The position numbers and the translations under genes are program-made. Source: an uncultured Desulfobacter sp. (lineage in GTDB: Bacteria > Desulfobacterota > Desulfobacteria > Desulfobacterales > Desulfobacteraceae). Taken from it: a DNA stretch of 64,000 nt. A model generated the notes under the pieces. It saw nothing but the letters and a program-made list of their open reading frames with translations, was not told where the DNA came from and did no database searches. The first letter of the stretch is position 1; each line of letters opens with the position of its first letter. Positions 1 through 7,703 of the stretch are shown one piece after another. The stretch spans positions 62,001 through 126,000 of the forward strand of contig NZ_OY761440.1 in the NCBI RefSeq assembly GCF_963664415.1, written 5' to 3'.

Positions 1-38
1 GACTTTCTTAGGTGTTTAATCATAATTCATTCAACAAT

Positions 39-1534
39 CAATGTCATTAACTTAAGAACACATATAGCTTAACTAATTGAAATTATATATAAATATTGAG
101 ATTTTAAGATCGACATGATATACTCAATTCTAATAATAGTTGCGAGTTATCAAAAAGAAAGGAGCATATCATGCCGAAATTTTTTAACAAATTTAACAAC
201 GCTGGCACGGAATCTGATTTCCAATATCTGTGCCGGGTTGATCGAATTTCTTCAAGAAATCATCAATTCTGATCAATTTATCAAGCAACATCGCCAAAGT
301 CCAACCGATTTTATCCGCAAACGAAAACTTACCTTTTCAACCTTGATATTCTTTCTCATGAATATGGTTAAAGGCTCATATCAGGACGAACTTGATCATT
401 TCTTTAAATCAATTTTTGGATTTGAAGTGGTCAAACGAGTTGTTTCCAAAGCCGCTTTGGCTAAAGCAAGGATGAAACTGAAATATGAAGCTTTCATAAA
501 CCTCAATATGCGTTTGACCAGCTACTTTTATGAAAACTTTAAGCCAGAGCAATGGCACGGGTTTAACCTGCTTGCCATAGACGGAACAACTGTTCGTTTA
601 CCTCGGATAGAGGCCATATCTACACATTTCGGAGCCTGGAATCCAAGACAGGGGGATAAATGCCCCATGGCAAGAGTCTCACAGATGTTTGATCCTTTAA
701 ATAAAATCTCAGTGGATGCCATTATTGAATCCAAAAGCGTTGGTGAACGGGAGTTGGCAGCATTTCATTTTCTGAATTTAATGCCAAACGACTTAGTCCT
801 CCTTGATCGAGGTTACCCGGCCTATTGGCTTTTTAATCTCATTTTGTCCCGTGGTGCTGATTTTTGTGCTCGCATTCAGCGCAAAAGGTGGAAAGTGGTG
901 CGTCAGTTCTATAATTCAGGCAAAAAAGAAAAAATCATATCTTTATCCGCATTTCCAAGCTCAGCCAAACCTTGTAAAGAGATGGGATTGGATCTCATAC
1001 CCTTGAAATTGAGATTAATCCGTGTGGAACTGGATACCGGAGAATCAGAAATTCTGATAACCTCCTTGCTTGATTCACAGAGTCACCCATATGAACTATT
1101 TGCAGAACTTTATCATCTTAGATGGCCTGTGGAAGAAGATTACAAAACAATGAAACAATGGATTGAAATAGAAAACTTCTCCGGCAAATCGGTTCTTTCA
1201 GTGTATCAGGATTTTCATGCTAAAGTGTTTTCAAAGAACCTGGTCTCGGCGTTGATATACCCGACTCAGGCCGTAATTGACAAAAATACCGAAAATTGTA
1301 TTTATCGATATCAAAGAAATTTTGCCCAGGCTTTGTCAAAAGTGAAGGATGTGATCCCTCTCTTGTTTCTCAAGCCTTTAGAGGCCGTGACCAAGTTGAT
1401 ATCCGATATTCATGAGATAGTGGTAAAAACTATTGAGCCTGTAAGGCCGGGTCGTAAATATCCGAGAAATTTTAATAAAAGGGGTAGCCGTTTCCACTAT
1501 GGATACCAGCCGCTCCGTTAAGTTAATGACATTG
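39..1534 (+). mobile_element. Complete IS4-family insertion sequence with target duplication
   Basis: The element is 1496 bp. Its ends are a perfect 17-bp inverted repeat, CAATGTCATTAACTTAA at 39-55 and its complement at 1518-1534. Immediately outside lie identical 10-bp direct repeats, ATTCAACAAT, at 29-38 and 1535-1544, as expected for a target-site duplication. It carries one transposase gene. The right end lies 17 bp from the stop codon of the ATP-grasp gene, so insertion fell just past the polysaccharide operon and did not break it. The intact ends and duplication indicate a recent insertion. The IS4 assignment rests on the transposase motifs. Confidence 0.9.
115..1521 (+). CDS. IS4-family DDE transposase
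   Basis: The 468-codon frame has the IS4-type DDE catalytic core: first Asp in AIDGTT (about residue 156), second Asp in LLDRGYP (about 232), and the Y-x2-R-x3-E-x6-K signature around residues 333-348 (YHLRWPVEEDYKTMK). The start is uncertain. The 115 ATG has no clear ribosome-binding site. A better start (ATG at 171 after AAAGGAG) is out of frame by one base and would join this frame if the T6 run at 180-185 were T5, giving MPKFLTNL. So the gene is either initiated at 115, needs slippage at the T run, or carries a one-base error. The stop codon lies inside the right inverted repeat. The catalytic part looks intact. Confidence 0.88.
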   Translation: MIYSILIIVASYQKERSISCRNFLTNLTTLARNLISNICAGLIEFLQEIINSDQFIKQHRQSPTDFIRKRKLTFSTLIFFLMNMVKGSYQDELDHFFKSIFGFEVVKRVVSKAALAKARMKLKYEAFINLNMRLTSYFYENFKPEQWHGFNLLAIDGTTVRLPRIEAISTHFGAWNPRQGDKCPMARVSQMFDPLNKISVDAIIESKSVGERELAAFHFLNLMPNDLVLLDRGYPAYWLFNLILSRGADFCARIQRKRWKVVRQFYNSGKKEKIISLSAFPSSAKPCKEMGLDLIPLKLRLIRVELDTGESEILITSLLDSQSHPYELFAELYHLRWPVEEDYKTMKQWIEIENFSGKSVLSVYQDFHAKVFSKNLVSALIYPTQAVIDKNTENCIYRYQRNFAQALSKVKDVIPLLFLKPLEAVTKLISDIHEIVVKTIEPVRPGRKYPRNFNKRGSRFHYGYQPLR

Positions 1535-1551
1535 ATTCAACAATTAAAGAA

Positions 1552-2718
1552 TCACCCTAATCCTTGTTTTGCTTTTTTAAATTCCGGGTTCAAAAGCTTT
1601 TTAATATTTCCGATTGTTCCAATTACAAAAGGCATTGGGTCTTTAAGCGAGCCATCCTGATAATACACATTCCTTCCAAATAAATTGAACCACCCGTTTT
1701 GAAAAGGTGATCTTTGTTTAGCCTTTAACAGCCAAAGAAGATCAAGGCCAAAATATCTCAAAATTTTCCCGGGGGAATAAACATATGTTTTGACAGCTCC
1801 AGTCAGTGTATAATCCACTATAATTTCAGCAAAATCTATGCCACTAACAAAAGCAGTCCGGATGCAGGCAGGAAGCCTTGGATTGATTTCCATTATTTTA
1901 AACCGCCCATCTCTTGGATCCTGTATCAGGTCAAAATCAGCAAAGCCTACCCAACCGATATGTTTAAGAATCTTAGAACACATCTCTACCAGTTCATTAT
2001 TCTCAATCGTTATATTACAGGTACTGCTGCCACCTGATACCGGGTAAAAACGTATTTTTTCCATTGCTGTTGAGATATGAATGTCTTTGTTATCTGTAAA
2101 GATTTGAACTTTAAACTGCTTTCCTCCTGCAGGAACAAATGTTTGCAAATGTGAATCGCCAAAATTCTTAATTATGGCAGGGGCATAATTTTGTAGGTCA
2201 TTATAATTGTTTACAACCCTCATGCCTCTGGCACCGGAAGTATGATTAGGCTTTATGATAGCTGGAAATCCAACATATTCGGATGCTTCCTTTAGAGTAA
2301 ATCTATTCAAATCACAACTTTTAGGATGATCAATGCCTATACTTTTACAAACTCCCATCAATTGATTTTTATCAAAACCTTTAAGAAAAACTTCAAATTG
2401 AGGTATTAATACATTTGAAACTTTATTGATTTCCTTTTTAAATTTACTTGTAAATGGGGAGACTTCATCGTTCATTGGAACAATCACATCGATTTTGTGC
2501 TTTTCCAAATATTCTAAAAGATCTTGCTTATATTGAAGTGGATCTTTTTGACAATCGACGGTTAATTGAATTTGATCTGTAAAGCGACTATGGCATCCAT
2601 AGGAAACGGTTTTACAAAAAATGTGCGTTTGATATCCTTTTCGTTTCAGGGACTCTAAGCAAGGCAATGTTTGAACTGTTTGCCCCTCTAAAAAAAGCAC
2701 GCTTCTTTTCATGATCAA
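1552..2718 (-). CDS. ATP-grasp enzyme (carbamoyl-phosphate-synthase-like)
   Basis: This 388-residue protein has an ATP-grasp fold. It has an N-terminal Rossmann-like preATP-grasp domain, the ATP-binding segment FPAIIKPNHTSGARGMRVV at about 151-169, and the metal-binding MEINPRLP motif at about 276-283. Family members ligate a carboxylate to an amine or thiol with ATP. In polysaccharide loci they probably add amino-acid or peptide substituents to sugars, but the substrate here is not deducible. It is the last gene of the minus-strand polysaccharide operon and its ATG overlaps the stop of the upstream acyltransferase by 4 bp, indicating translational coupling. An IS4-type element sits just past its stop. 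Confidence 0.8.
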   Translation of the reverse strand: MIMKRSVLFLEGQTVQTLPCLESLKRKGYQTHIFCKTVSYGCHSRFTDQIQLTVDCQKDPLQYKQDLLEYLEKHKIDVIVPMNDEVSPFTSKFKKEINKVSNVLIPQFEVFLKGFDKNQLMGVCKSIGIDHPKSCDLNRFTLKEASEYVGFPAIIKPNHTSGARGMRVVNNYNDLQNYAPAIIKNFGDSHLQTFVPAGGKQFKVQIFTDNKDIHISTAMEKIRFYPVSGGSSTCNITIENNELVEMCSKILKHIGWVGFADFDLIQDPRDGRFKIMEINPRLPACIRTAFVSGIDFAEIIVDYTLTGAVKTYVYSPGKILRYFGLDLLWLLKAKQRSPFQNGWFNLFGRNVYYQDGSLKDPMPFVIGTIGNIKKLLNPEFKKAKQGLG

Positions 2719-3275
2719 CCCCTCTCTCTAATTAGCCTTGCCGGTACACCACCATATATGGAATACGGTGGAATATCCGTAGTCACAACTGAATTTGCCC
2801 CAATAACCGCACCTTTCCCAACTCGCACACCTGCCGTTATTACAGTCCCTGCACCGATCCATACATCATCGTCGATTACCACATCGCCATCCCAGTAATC
2901 CTGCTTGATAGAGGGTTGCCCATTTTTTTCTATGCCATGGTTAAAAGCGAAAATCATAACATTGGGTCCAGTATGTACATAATTCCCGATTTTCACCTTA
3001 CCGGCAAACTTACCGGCTTGAATAACATTATTATGATTGATTAAGCAGTCCTTTCCTATTGAAACTCTTTCTCCCTGTCTGATAATAACACTGGGATGAA
3101 CTTTTGCACTTTTTTCAATTTTTGCCTTATTTCTTCCTACGACAAAATTTACAATAAAGTATGCAAAGGCATAAGTTATCACTTTATAAAATCTAAGGCT
3201 AAGCATAGCCTTAATGATTTCAAAAAAATATTCAAGCTTAGAAGGTCTTTTGAATTTCCCTTTAACAGTTCTCAC
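2715..3275 (-). CDS. Hexapeptide-repeat O-acyltransferase
   Basis: This 186-residue protein has left-handed beta-helix hexapeptide repeats from about residue 55 onward (VHPSVII, VSIGKDCLI, VKIGNYV, VVIDDDVWIGAGTVI, AVIGANSVV). The probable catalytic His is in FNHG at about 112-114, and the C-terminal GGVPARLIR is typical of WbbJ/WecB-like acetyltransferases. The N-terminal hydrophobic stretch at about 30-46 may associate with the membrane. It probably transfers an acetyl group from acetyl-CoA to a sugar hydroxyl of the exopolysaccharide. It lies between a CapA-like gene (9-bp gap) and the ATP-grasp gene (4-bp overlap), so it belongs to the same transcript. Confidence 0.85.
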   Translation of the reverse strand: MRTVKGKFKRPSKLEYFFEIIKAMLSLRFYKVITYAFAYFIVNFVVGRNKAKIEKSAKVHPSVIIRQGERVSIGKDCLINHNNVIQAGKFAGKVKIGNYVHTGPNVMIFAFNHGIEKNGQPSIKQDYWDGDVVIDDDVWIGAGTVITAGVRVGKGAVIGANSVVTTDIPPYSIYGGVPARLIRERG

Positions 3276-3284
3276 CTTTTCCCC

Positions 3285-4421
3285 TCAATCGATATCGAAT
3301 AAATCTTTTTGAGTATGGCGTTTCCTATCAGGAGAAATTGCGTCCTCATCCATACGCTCGTGAGAACGATCCTTTGTTATCCAGTCCTTCATTCTTTTAA
3401 CCTCTTCAAATCTTTTATAAATTAAAAGAAGCATACCCCGTATCCCCTTGGTATCCAAAAGGAATTTCAAAGTACTTATCGTATGCAACAGCATTTCTTT
3501 TTTGTATTGAACTTTATAAAAGGAGGTATAATCATCAGTATGTTGTTTTAATTTTTCGCTGACAAATTCCCAGCTTTTTTTCATTTTTAGTTCAATTTTT
3601 GAAATTGGGAAATTCGTTTTAAAATTATAATCAATCTGAGTAGGGAGAATGTTCCAATCCAATAAAGAATTTTCGCCTATTTTTATTTTTAAAATGGCGG
3701 CTTGCCTTCTTCTATATGAGTTACCATCCATGACAAAATCACCAATTGAATGGAAAATCGGTTTGTTTTTATAGTATTCCATACCGCCCAAAGCATGAGA
3801 GTGTGCAGTAACGATCAAATCCGCTCCGGCGTCTATTTTTTTATGTAATAGTGCCCTAATAACCGGATTAGGAAATCTTGTAAAAAGCATTCCAACATGA
3901 GCATACAATATGACATAATATCTTTCATCCTTATAACGTGCTATCAGTTCATCCAAACTGTCATCGTCTATTGAAAGAACGTTCCATGGGCACTCTTTTG
4001 GAATTGGGTGGTTCATCATATCAGTACATGTAAAAAGTGCACATTTGAACCCATCTTTTTCAAAAAGAAACGGCTCATATTCATCTTTGTACAAACCATT
4101 CCAGGGAATCTGTTTTTGATCTAAAAATTTAATTGTCTCATTCATTCCGAGAAGCCCGCAATCATTTATGTGATTATTGGCCAGTGAAAAACAATTAACA
4201 AATGAGAATTGATTAAGTAACGCTGGATTACCCTTAAAAGAAAGGTGATCTCCATCGGAGACTGCAGATTCAACCATAGGAGATTCCAAATTTCCAATAA
4301 CAAAATCAGATTCCGACAATTTCTCCACAATGGTTTTATCCAAAACCTGATATCGAGTTTTTTCAAATTGACTGGCGACAAATCTCGATAGCATAACATC
4401 GCCAATGAATGATATTTCCAT
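3285..4421 (-). CDS. CapA-family metallophosphatase-like polysaccharide protein
   Basis: The 378 residues carry the CapA (PGA_cap) calcineurin-like signature: GDVML at 7-11, NLESP at 44-48, LANNHIND at about 80-87, AHVG near 168 and TAHSHALGG near 203, all likely metal ligands. Relatives of CapA take part in poly-gamma-glutamate or capsule synthesis. Here, with deacetylase, glycosyltransferase and flippase genes, a role in finishing or anchoring the polysaccharide is more likely than polyglutamate synthesis, because no capB or capC is present. The C-terminal 120 residues are basic and without an assigned domain. No signal peptide is seen, so it is probably cytoplasmic or membrane-associated. 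Confidence 0.8.
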   Translation of the reverse strand: MEISFIGDVMLSRFVASQFEKTRYQVLDKTIVEKLSESDFVIGNLESPMVESAVSDGDHLSFKGNPALLNQFSFVNCFSLANNHINDCGLLGMNETIKFLDQKQIPWNGLYKDEYEPFLFEKDGFKCALFTCTDMMNHPIPKECPWNVLSIDDDSLDELIARYKDERYYVILYAHVGMLFTRFPNPVIRALLHKKIDAGADLIVTAHSHALGGMEYYKNKPIFHSIGDFVMDGNSYRRRQAAILKIKIGENSLLDWNILPTQIDYNFKTNFPISKIELKMKKSWEFVSEKLKQHTDDYTSFYKVQYKKEMLLHTISTLKFLLDTKGIRGMLLLIYKRFEEVKRMKDWITKDRSHERMDEDAISPDRKRHTQKDLFDID

Positions 4422-4447
4422 ATTGACAACCTATAATTATAGCATCG

Positions 4448-5326
4448 TTAAATAATGAATGTTCTGTATCTTTTGGAAGAGAAACGAATGAAATAATGGC
4501 GCAAAGAAGTAAAATTATACTTCTGAAGCAAGCATATCATTTTTTTTTCAGCACTATTTACGTTAACGTAAGACCTGAATTTCCGTTTCAAAGGCATATC
4601 TAACTTAGGGCCATTGGGATCAAACTCCCTTGGATGCAAATACGTCACAACGGATTTGTCGGCAGTGGCAAACTCATTAAACTTTCTCTGAATCAGAAAC
4701 AGCGGCAGCAATCTTAAATATCCTCCACCGCTGAAACACATCTCTTTACCCAGAATCGATGCAACCGATACAGGGAATTCGACTAATTCATTCTTGGTTG
4801 CTTTAAATTGAACCTTTACTATTTTCGAATCAAATAAAGGATGCCCACCATGGCCATGTTTTCCCGGATAAATGGAGGCGTCGTATAAAAAGCCACACTT
4901 TGCGATTTCCTCAAGAGCCCAGTCATTTTCCCTTGTAATTGAGAATCCAGGACATCTGTAAGAGACCGGATATTCTCCGGTAATGTTTTTAAGTATCTCT
5001 CTGGATTTTAGCAAATCCTGTCTAAACTCATTCTTTGACAGCGAGGTAACCATCTGGTGACCATAGCCGTGAGATGCAACCTCATGCCCTTTTTTATATA
5101 TTTCTAAGACAAGATCAGGATGCCTTTCAGCGATCCAGCCCAAGATGAAAAAAGTGGCTTTTGTCTGGTATTGATCAAGCAAATCAAGAATTTTGTTTGT
5201 ATTTTTTTTTACCCTTGATTCCAGTTCCTTCCATTGATCTGCCGAATTTGTTCCGGGAAGATCAAGAATGTGGAACCAGTCTTCAATATCAAACGTCAAT
5301 AAATTGATAATATTTGATTTATTCAT
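4448..5326 (-). CDS. XrtA-type polysaccharide deacetylase (NodB fold)
   Basis: This 292-residue NodB-homology enzyme has the catalytic TFDIEDW motif (residues 11-17), the zinc-binding H-x3-H of ASHGYGHQ (H86 and H90), and the RCPGFS motif near 121. The C-terminal part with YLHPREFDP and FRSYVNVN matches the DUF3473 tail seen in deacetylases of exosortase/PEP-CTERM (XrtA-type) exopolysaccharide loci. It would remove N-acetyl groups from hexosamines in the polymer. No signal peptide is seen. No exosortase gene is present in this window. It lies 26 bp upstream of the CapA-like gene on the same strand. Confidence 0.88.
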   Translation of the reverse strand: MNKSNIINLLTFDIEDWFHILDLPGTNSADQWKELESRVKKNTNKILDLLDQYQTKATFFILGWIAERHPDLVLEIYKKGHEVASHGYGHQMVTSLSKNEFRQDLLKSREILKNITGEYPVSYRCPGFSITRENDWALEEIAKCGFLYDASIYPGKHGHGGHPLFDSKIVKVQFKATKNELVEFPVSVASILGKEMCFSGGGYLRLLPLFLIQRKFNEFATADKSVVTYLHPREFDPNGPKLDMPLKRKFRSYVNVNSAEKKMICLLQKYNFTSLRHYFIRFSSKRYRTFII

Positions 5327-5573
5327 GATATTTTAGGTTTTCTCTCATTTAAAATGACCATAGTCAATCTAATCTATTGGTATGCAGCCATACACGTTCA
5401 TTGACCTACTCGGCAAGTTCCCAAATAAACTCTTGTTGGGGCTATGTGTCAGAGTCAGGGCATAGAGCCCGTCTCATCAATGACCCATCTATCGGAATTG
5501 CAAAGGGGATGATAGCAGACTGTTGATCAGGTTACCCGAGGAAGTCTTTTGGGTGGTGGGTCAAACATGTTGA
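5327..5573 (-). other. Gap with no recognised gene
   Basis: This stretch separates the deacetylase from an acyltransferase remnant. Both strands are interrupted by stops, and I recognise no domain, hairpin or insertion-sequence end. Since it follows a truncated gene, it may hold decayed remains of that acyltransferase or of the element that truncated it. Confidence 0.4.
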
Positions 5574-5741
5574 TTAAGCAGCTTCCAGGAAAGAACCAGT
5601 AGAGAAATAATACCGGTTGATGTACATGCCAATAACATTGTCCATTTCTTCCGGCATAAACCTTAGTGAAAAGTGACCCGAGATCACCGTTAAGATAGCG
5701 ATCCCTTTTAGGTAATTAGTAAGATCAATATTTGTTTTCAT
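5574..5741 (-). pseudogene. N-terminal remnant of an acyltransferase-3 (OafA-like) gene
   Basis: A 55-codon frame starts 9 bp past the stop of the upstream glycosyltransferase. Its N-terminus contains YLKGIAILTVISGHF (about residues 10-24), which matches the first membrane helix and catalytic-His region of the acyltransferase-3/OafA family, normally 330-400 residues long with about ten membrane helices. The frame stops after a further 31 residues and no downstream continuation was found in 5327-5573. It is best read as the truncated start of a membrane O-acyltransferase that once decorated the polysaccharide. A functional 55-residue protein is unlikely. Confidence 0.55.
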
Positions 5742-5750
5742 GCAAGGATC

Positions 5751-6827
5751 TCAGTCAGCTATAAGCGTTTGATAAAGCGCATCCAATTTAGAAATATTGG
5801 CATCAAAATTATATTCTTTTTCAATTTTCTTCCTGGCGTTCATCCCCATCCGGCTTCTTAATTTTCTATCTTTAATCAAGATTTCAATTTTATTAAACAT
5901 CCCATGAAGATCTCCCGGTTCAATTAGGAAGCCGGTTTTATCATCCTCTATCAAGTCCGGAATTCCTCCGACATCGGTTGAAATGACAGGCAAACCATAT
6001 GACATGGCTTCTAAAATCGACATCGGCATTCCCTCTCCGTAAGATGGAAGAACATATAGATCAGAATTCAGATAAAGGGTTTCTTTATCCTTACCAGTAA
6101 CCCATCCTTTATAGGCGACCATATCTCTTATATTCAAAGAATCTATTGTTTGCTCTAATTTGTTAACGTCACCGTTTCCTCCGACATATAATTTGAGACG
6201 GTGGCCGGCCTTTTTTAACTTGACCATAACTTTTAACAGATCGAAAATCCCCTTTCTATCGCCAATTAGTCCGAGAAAAAGAATATACACTTCCTTTTTT
6301 TCTTGATGATCTTTTTCGGTCCTGCGTTCCGGCAGGCTAACTGTATTTTGAATGACAACAGTTCGCGCAGTGCCGGGGATGAGTTCCGCTATTTGTTTCT
6401 CCCATGTATTTGATAAACAGATAACTCTGTCCACATTTCGAAACAAATAATTTATCTTATGCTGAAAAAAAGGGGACTTAGACACATAACTTTCAAGGAA
6501 AGATGCGCCGTGGAAATGATAAATAGTTTTGCAATTAAATTGCTCTACTATTCTAAACAAGAAATATTTTCGAAGCGAACTTAAGGGGTCGCTTCCATGA
6601 ATGTGTACGATATCAATGTGCTTTGACAGAAGATAAAAAATTATACGAACAGCACCTTTCACTGCCGTCAGCAGCTTTATGAGCTTATTACCATCTTTGT
6701 GAGATGAGACCCTGAAAATTTGATATTTGTTTGACAACTCAGACCCTAAATGCCCTTTTACTACAGTGCTTATACCGCCTTTCACATTTATAGAAGGTGC
6801 AATGATAAGAATCTGCTTCTTTTTCAT
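5751..6827 (-). CDS. Glycosyltransferase family 4
   Basis: The 358 residues form a GT-B fold glycosyltransferase: an N-terminal Rossmann domain beginning ILIIAPSINVKGGISTV, and a GT4 C-terminal domain with FLGLIGDRKG near 188 and the EX7E nucleotide-sugar motif in YGEGMPMSILEAMSYG at about 265-280. It would transfer a sugar from a nucleotide donor onto the lipid-linked repeat unit with retention of configuration, at the cytoplasmic face. Donor and acceptor cannot be read from sequence. It follows the sulfotransferase at 6829 by 1 bp, so the two are probably translated from one message. Confidence 0.9.
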   Translation of the reverse strand: MKKKQILIIAPSINVKGGISTVVKGHLGSELSNKYQIFRVSSHKDGNKLIKLLTAVKGAVRIIFYLLSKHIDIVHIHGSDPLSSLRKYFLFRIVEQFNCKTIYHFHGASFLESYVSKSPFFQHKINYLFRNVDRVICLSNTWEKQIAELIPGTARTVVIQNTVSLPERRTEKDHQEKKEVYILFLGLIGDRKGIFDLLKVMVKLKKAGHRLKLYVGGNGDVNKLEQTIDSLNIRDMVAYKGWVTGKDKETLYLNSDLYVLPSYGEGMPMSILEAMSYGLPVISTDVGGIPDLIEDDKTGFLIEPGDLHGMFNKIEILIKDRKLRSRMGMNARKKIEKEYNFDANISKLDALYQTLIAD

Positions 6828-6828
6828 T

Positions 6829-7665
6829 TCAATATGATCCCTTAGCCGGCATGCCGGATTTCTTTCGGATTAGTCCTGTTATGGGTTCGTAATAACCTTT
6901 TCGAATAATATAATCTGCATAATTTTTAACATGTGTTTTCGTATGCACATTATCTCTTCGAAATCGCTCAAGATCGGTTTTTAAGACGGTTTGACCGTAT
7001 TGATTGTTTCTCTCAGGTATTAATTGATTCAAAACATAGTTGTAAAGTTTTATATCCAATTCATTACGATGCAAAATTTCATTTTCATATTCGTCAAATA
7101 AGCTTGCTTTAGCTGCATTACTACCGGTTATATTTTTTTTCGTATATGTGGGGTCAAACTTTATTGGATGGAGAGACTTTTTCAGCCGTAATAAAAATGA
7201 ATCAAACTCTTCAACCGCACCGACTTCGATCATTTTATTGCTCAGAATTGACTTAGCGCTATCCAAATCCTCCTTTCCGGCAATTTTTTTTGTCTGGTAA
7301 TTATTGAAGTGGCTGTGGGATAAAAAAAACTCAAAATCATTTTTTATGGATTTAATTTTAACCAAATGTAGAAATTGAGATACATATCGATGAACTGGAT
7401 TTCTTAAAACAGTGAAATATTTAATTTTGATGTTATCTACGAATAAATTTTCCGGAATAATCGAATGCCCTGAGATACACTTTAAACACGGATTTATTTT
7501 CATATAGACATTTAAATCGTCATTTTTAAAAATTCGCGTACTTTCATTTTTCAAGGGCCTTACATCAATATAATTCGGGAAAAAATTATTTCTGAGGATA
7601 TGATTAAGTGTTGTCCCTGCCGCCTTTTCAATATGTACAAATGCAAAAACCGTTTTATCTTTCAT
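6829..7665 (-). CDS. Sulfotransferase (sulfotransferase-2 type)
   Basis: This 278-residue protein has the two PAPS-binding elements of sulfotransferases: a 5'-phosphosulfate loop HIEKAAGTT (about 12-20) and a 3'-phosphate-binding segment VLRNPVHRYVSQFLH (about 86-100). The HIEKAAGT form is typical of the Sulfotransfer_2 group of carbohydrate sulfotransferases. It probably moves sulfate from PAPS to a hydroxyl of the exopolysaccharide. It has no signal peptide, so sulfation would be cytoplasmic, before export. It is one of four sulfotransferase genes in this locus and is adjacent to a GT4 gene. Confidence 0.85.
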   Translation of the reverse strand: MKDKTVFAFVHIEKAAGTTLNHILRNNFFPNYIDVRPLKNESTRIFKNDDLNVYMKINPCLKCISGHSIIPENLFVDNIKIKYFTVLRNPVHRYVSQFLHLVKIKSIKNDFEFFLSHSHFNNYQTKKIAGKEDLDSAKSILSNKMIEVGAVEEFDSFLLRLKKSLHPIKFDPTYTKKNITGSNAAKASLFDEYENEILHRNELDIKLYNYVLNQLIPERNNQYGQTVLKTDLERFRRDNVHTKTHVKNYADYIIRKGYYEPITGLIRKKSGMPAKGSY

Positions 7666-7703
7666 CGTTTCCGTTTAAATCCAAGTTAAGAATACCAAGA
7701 TGT

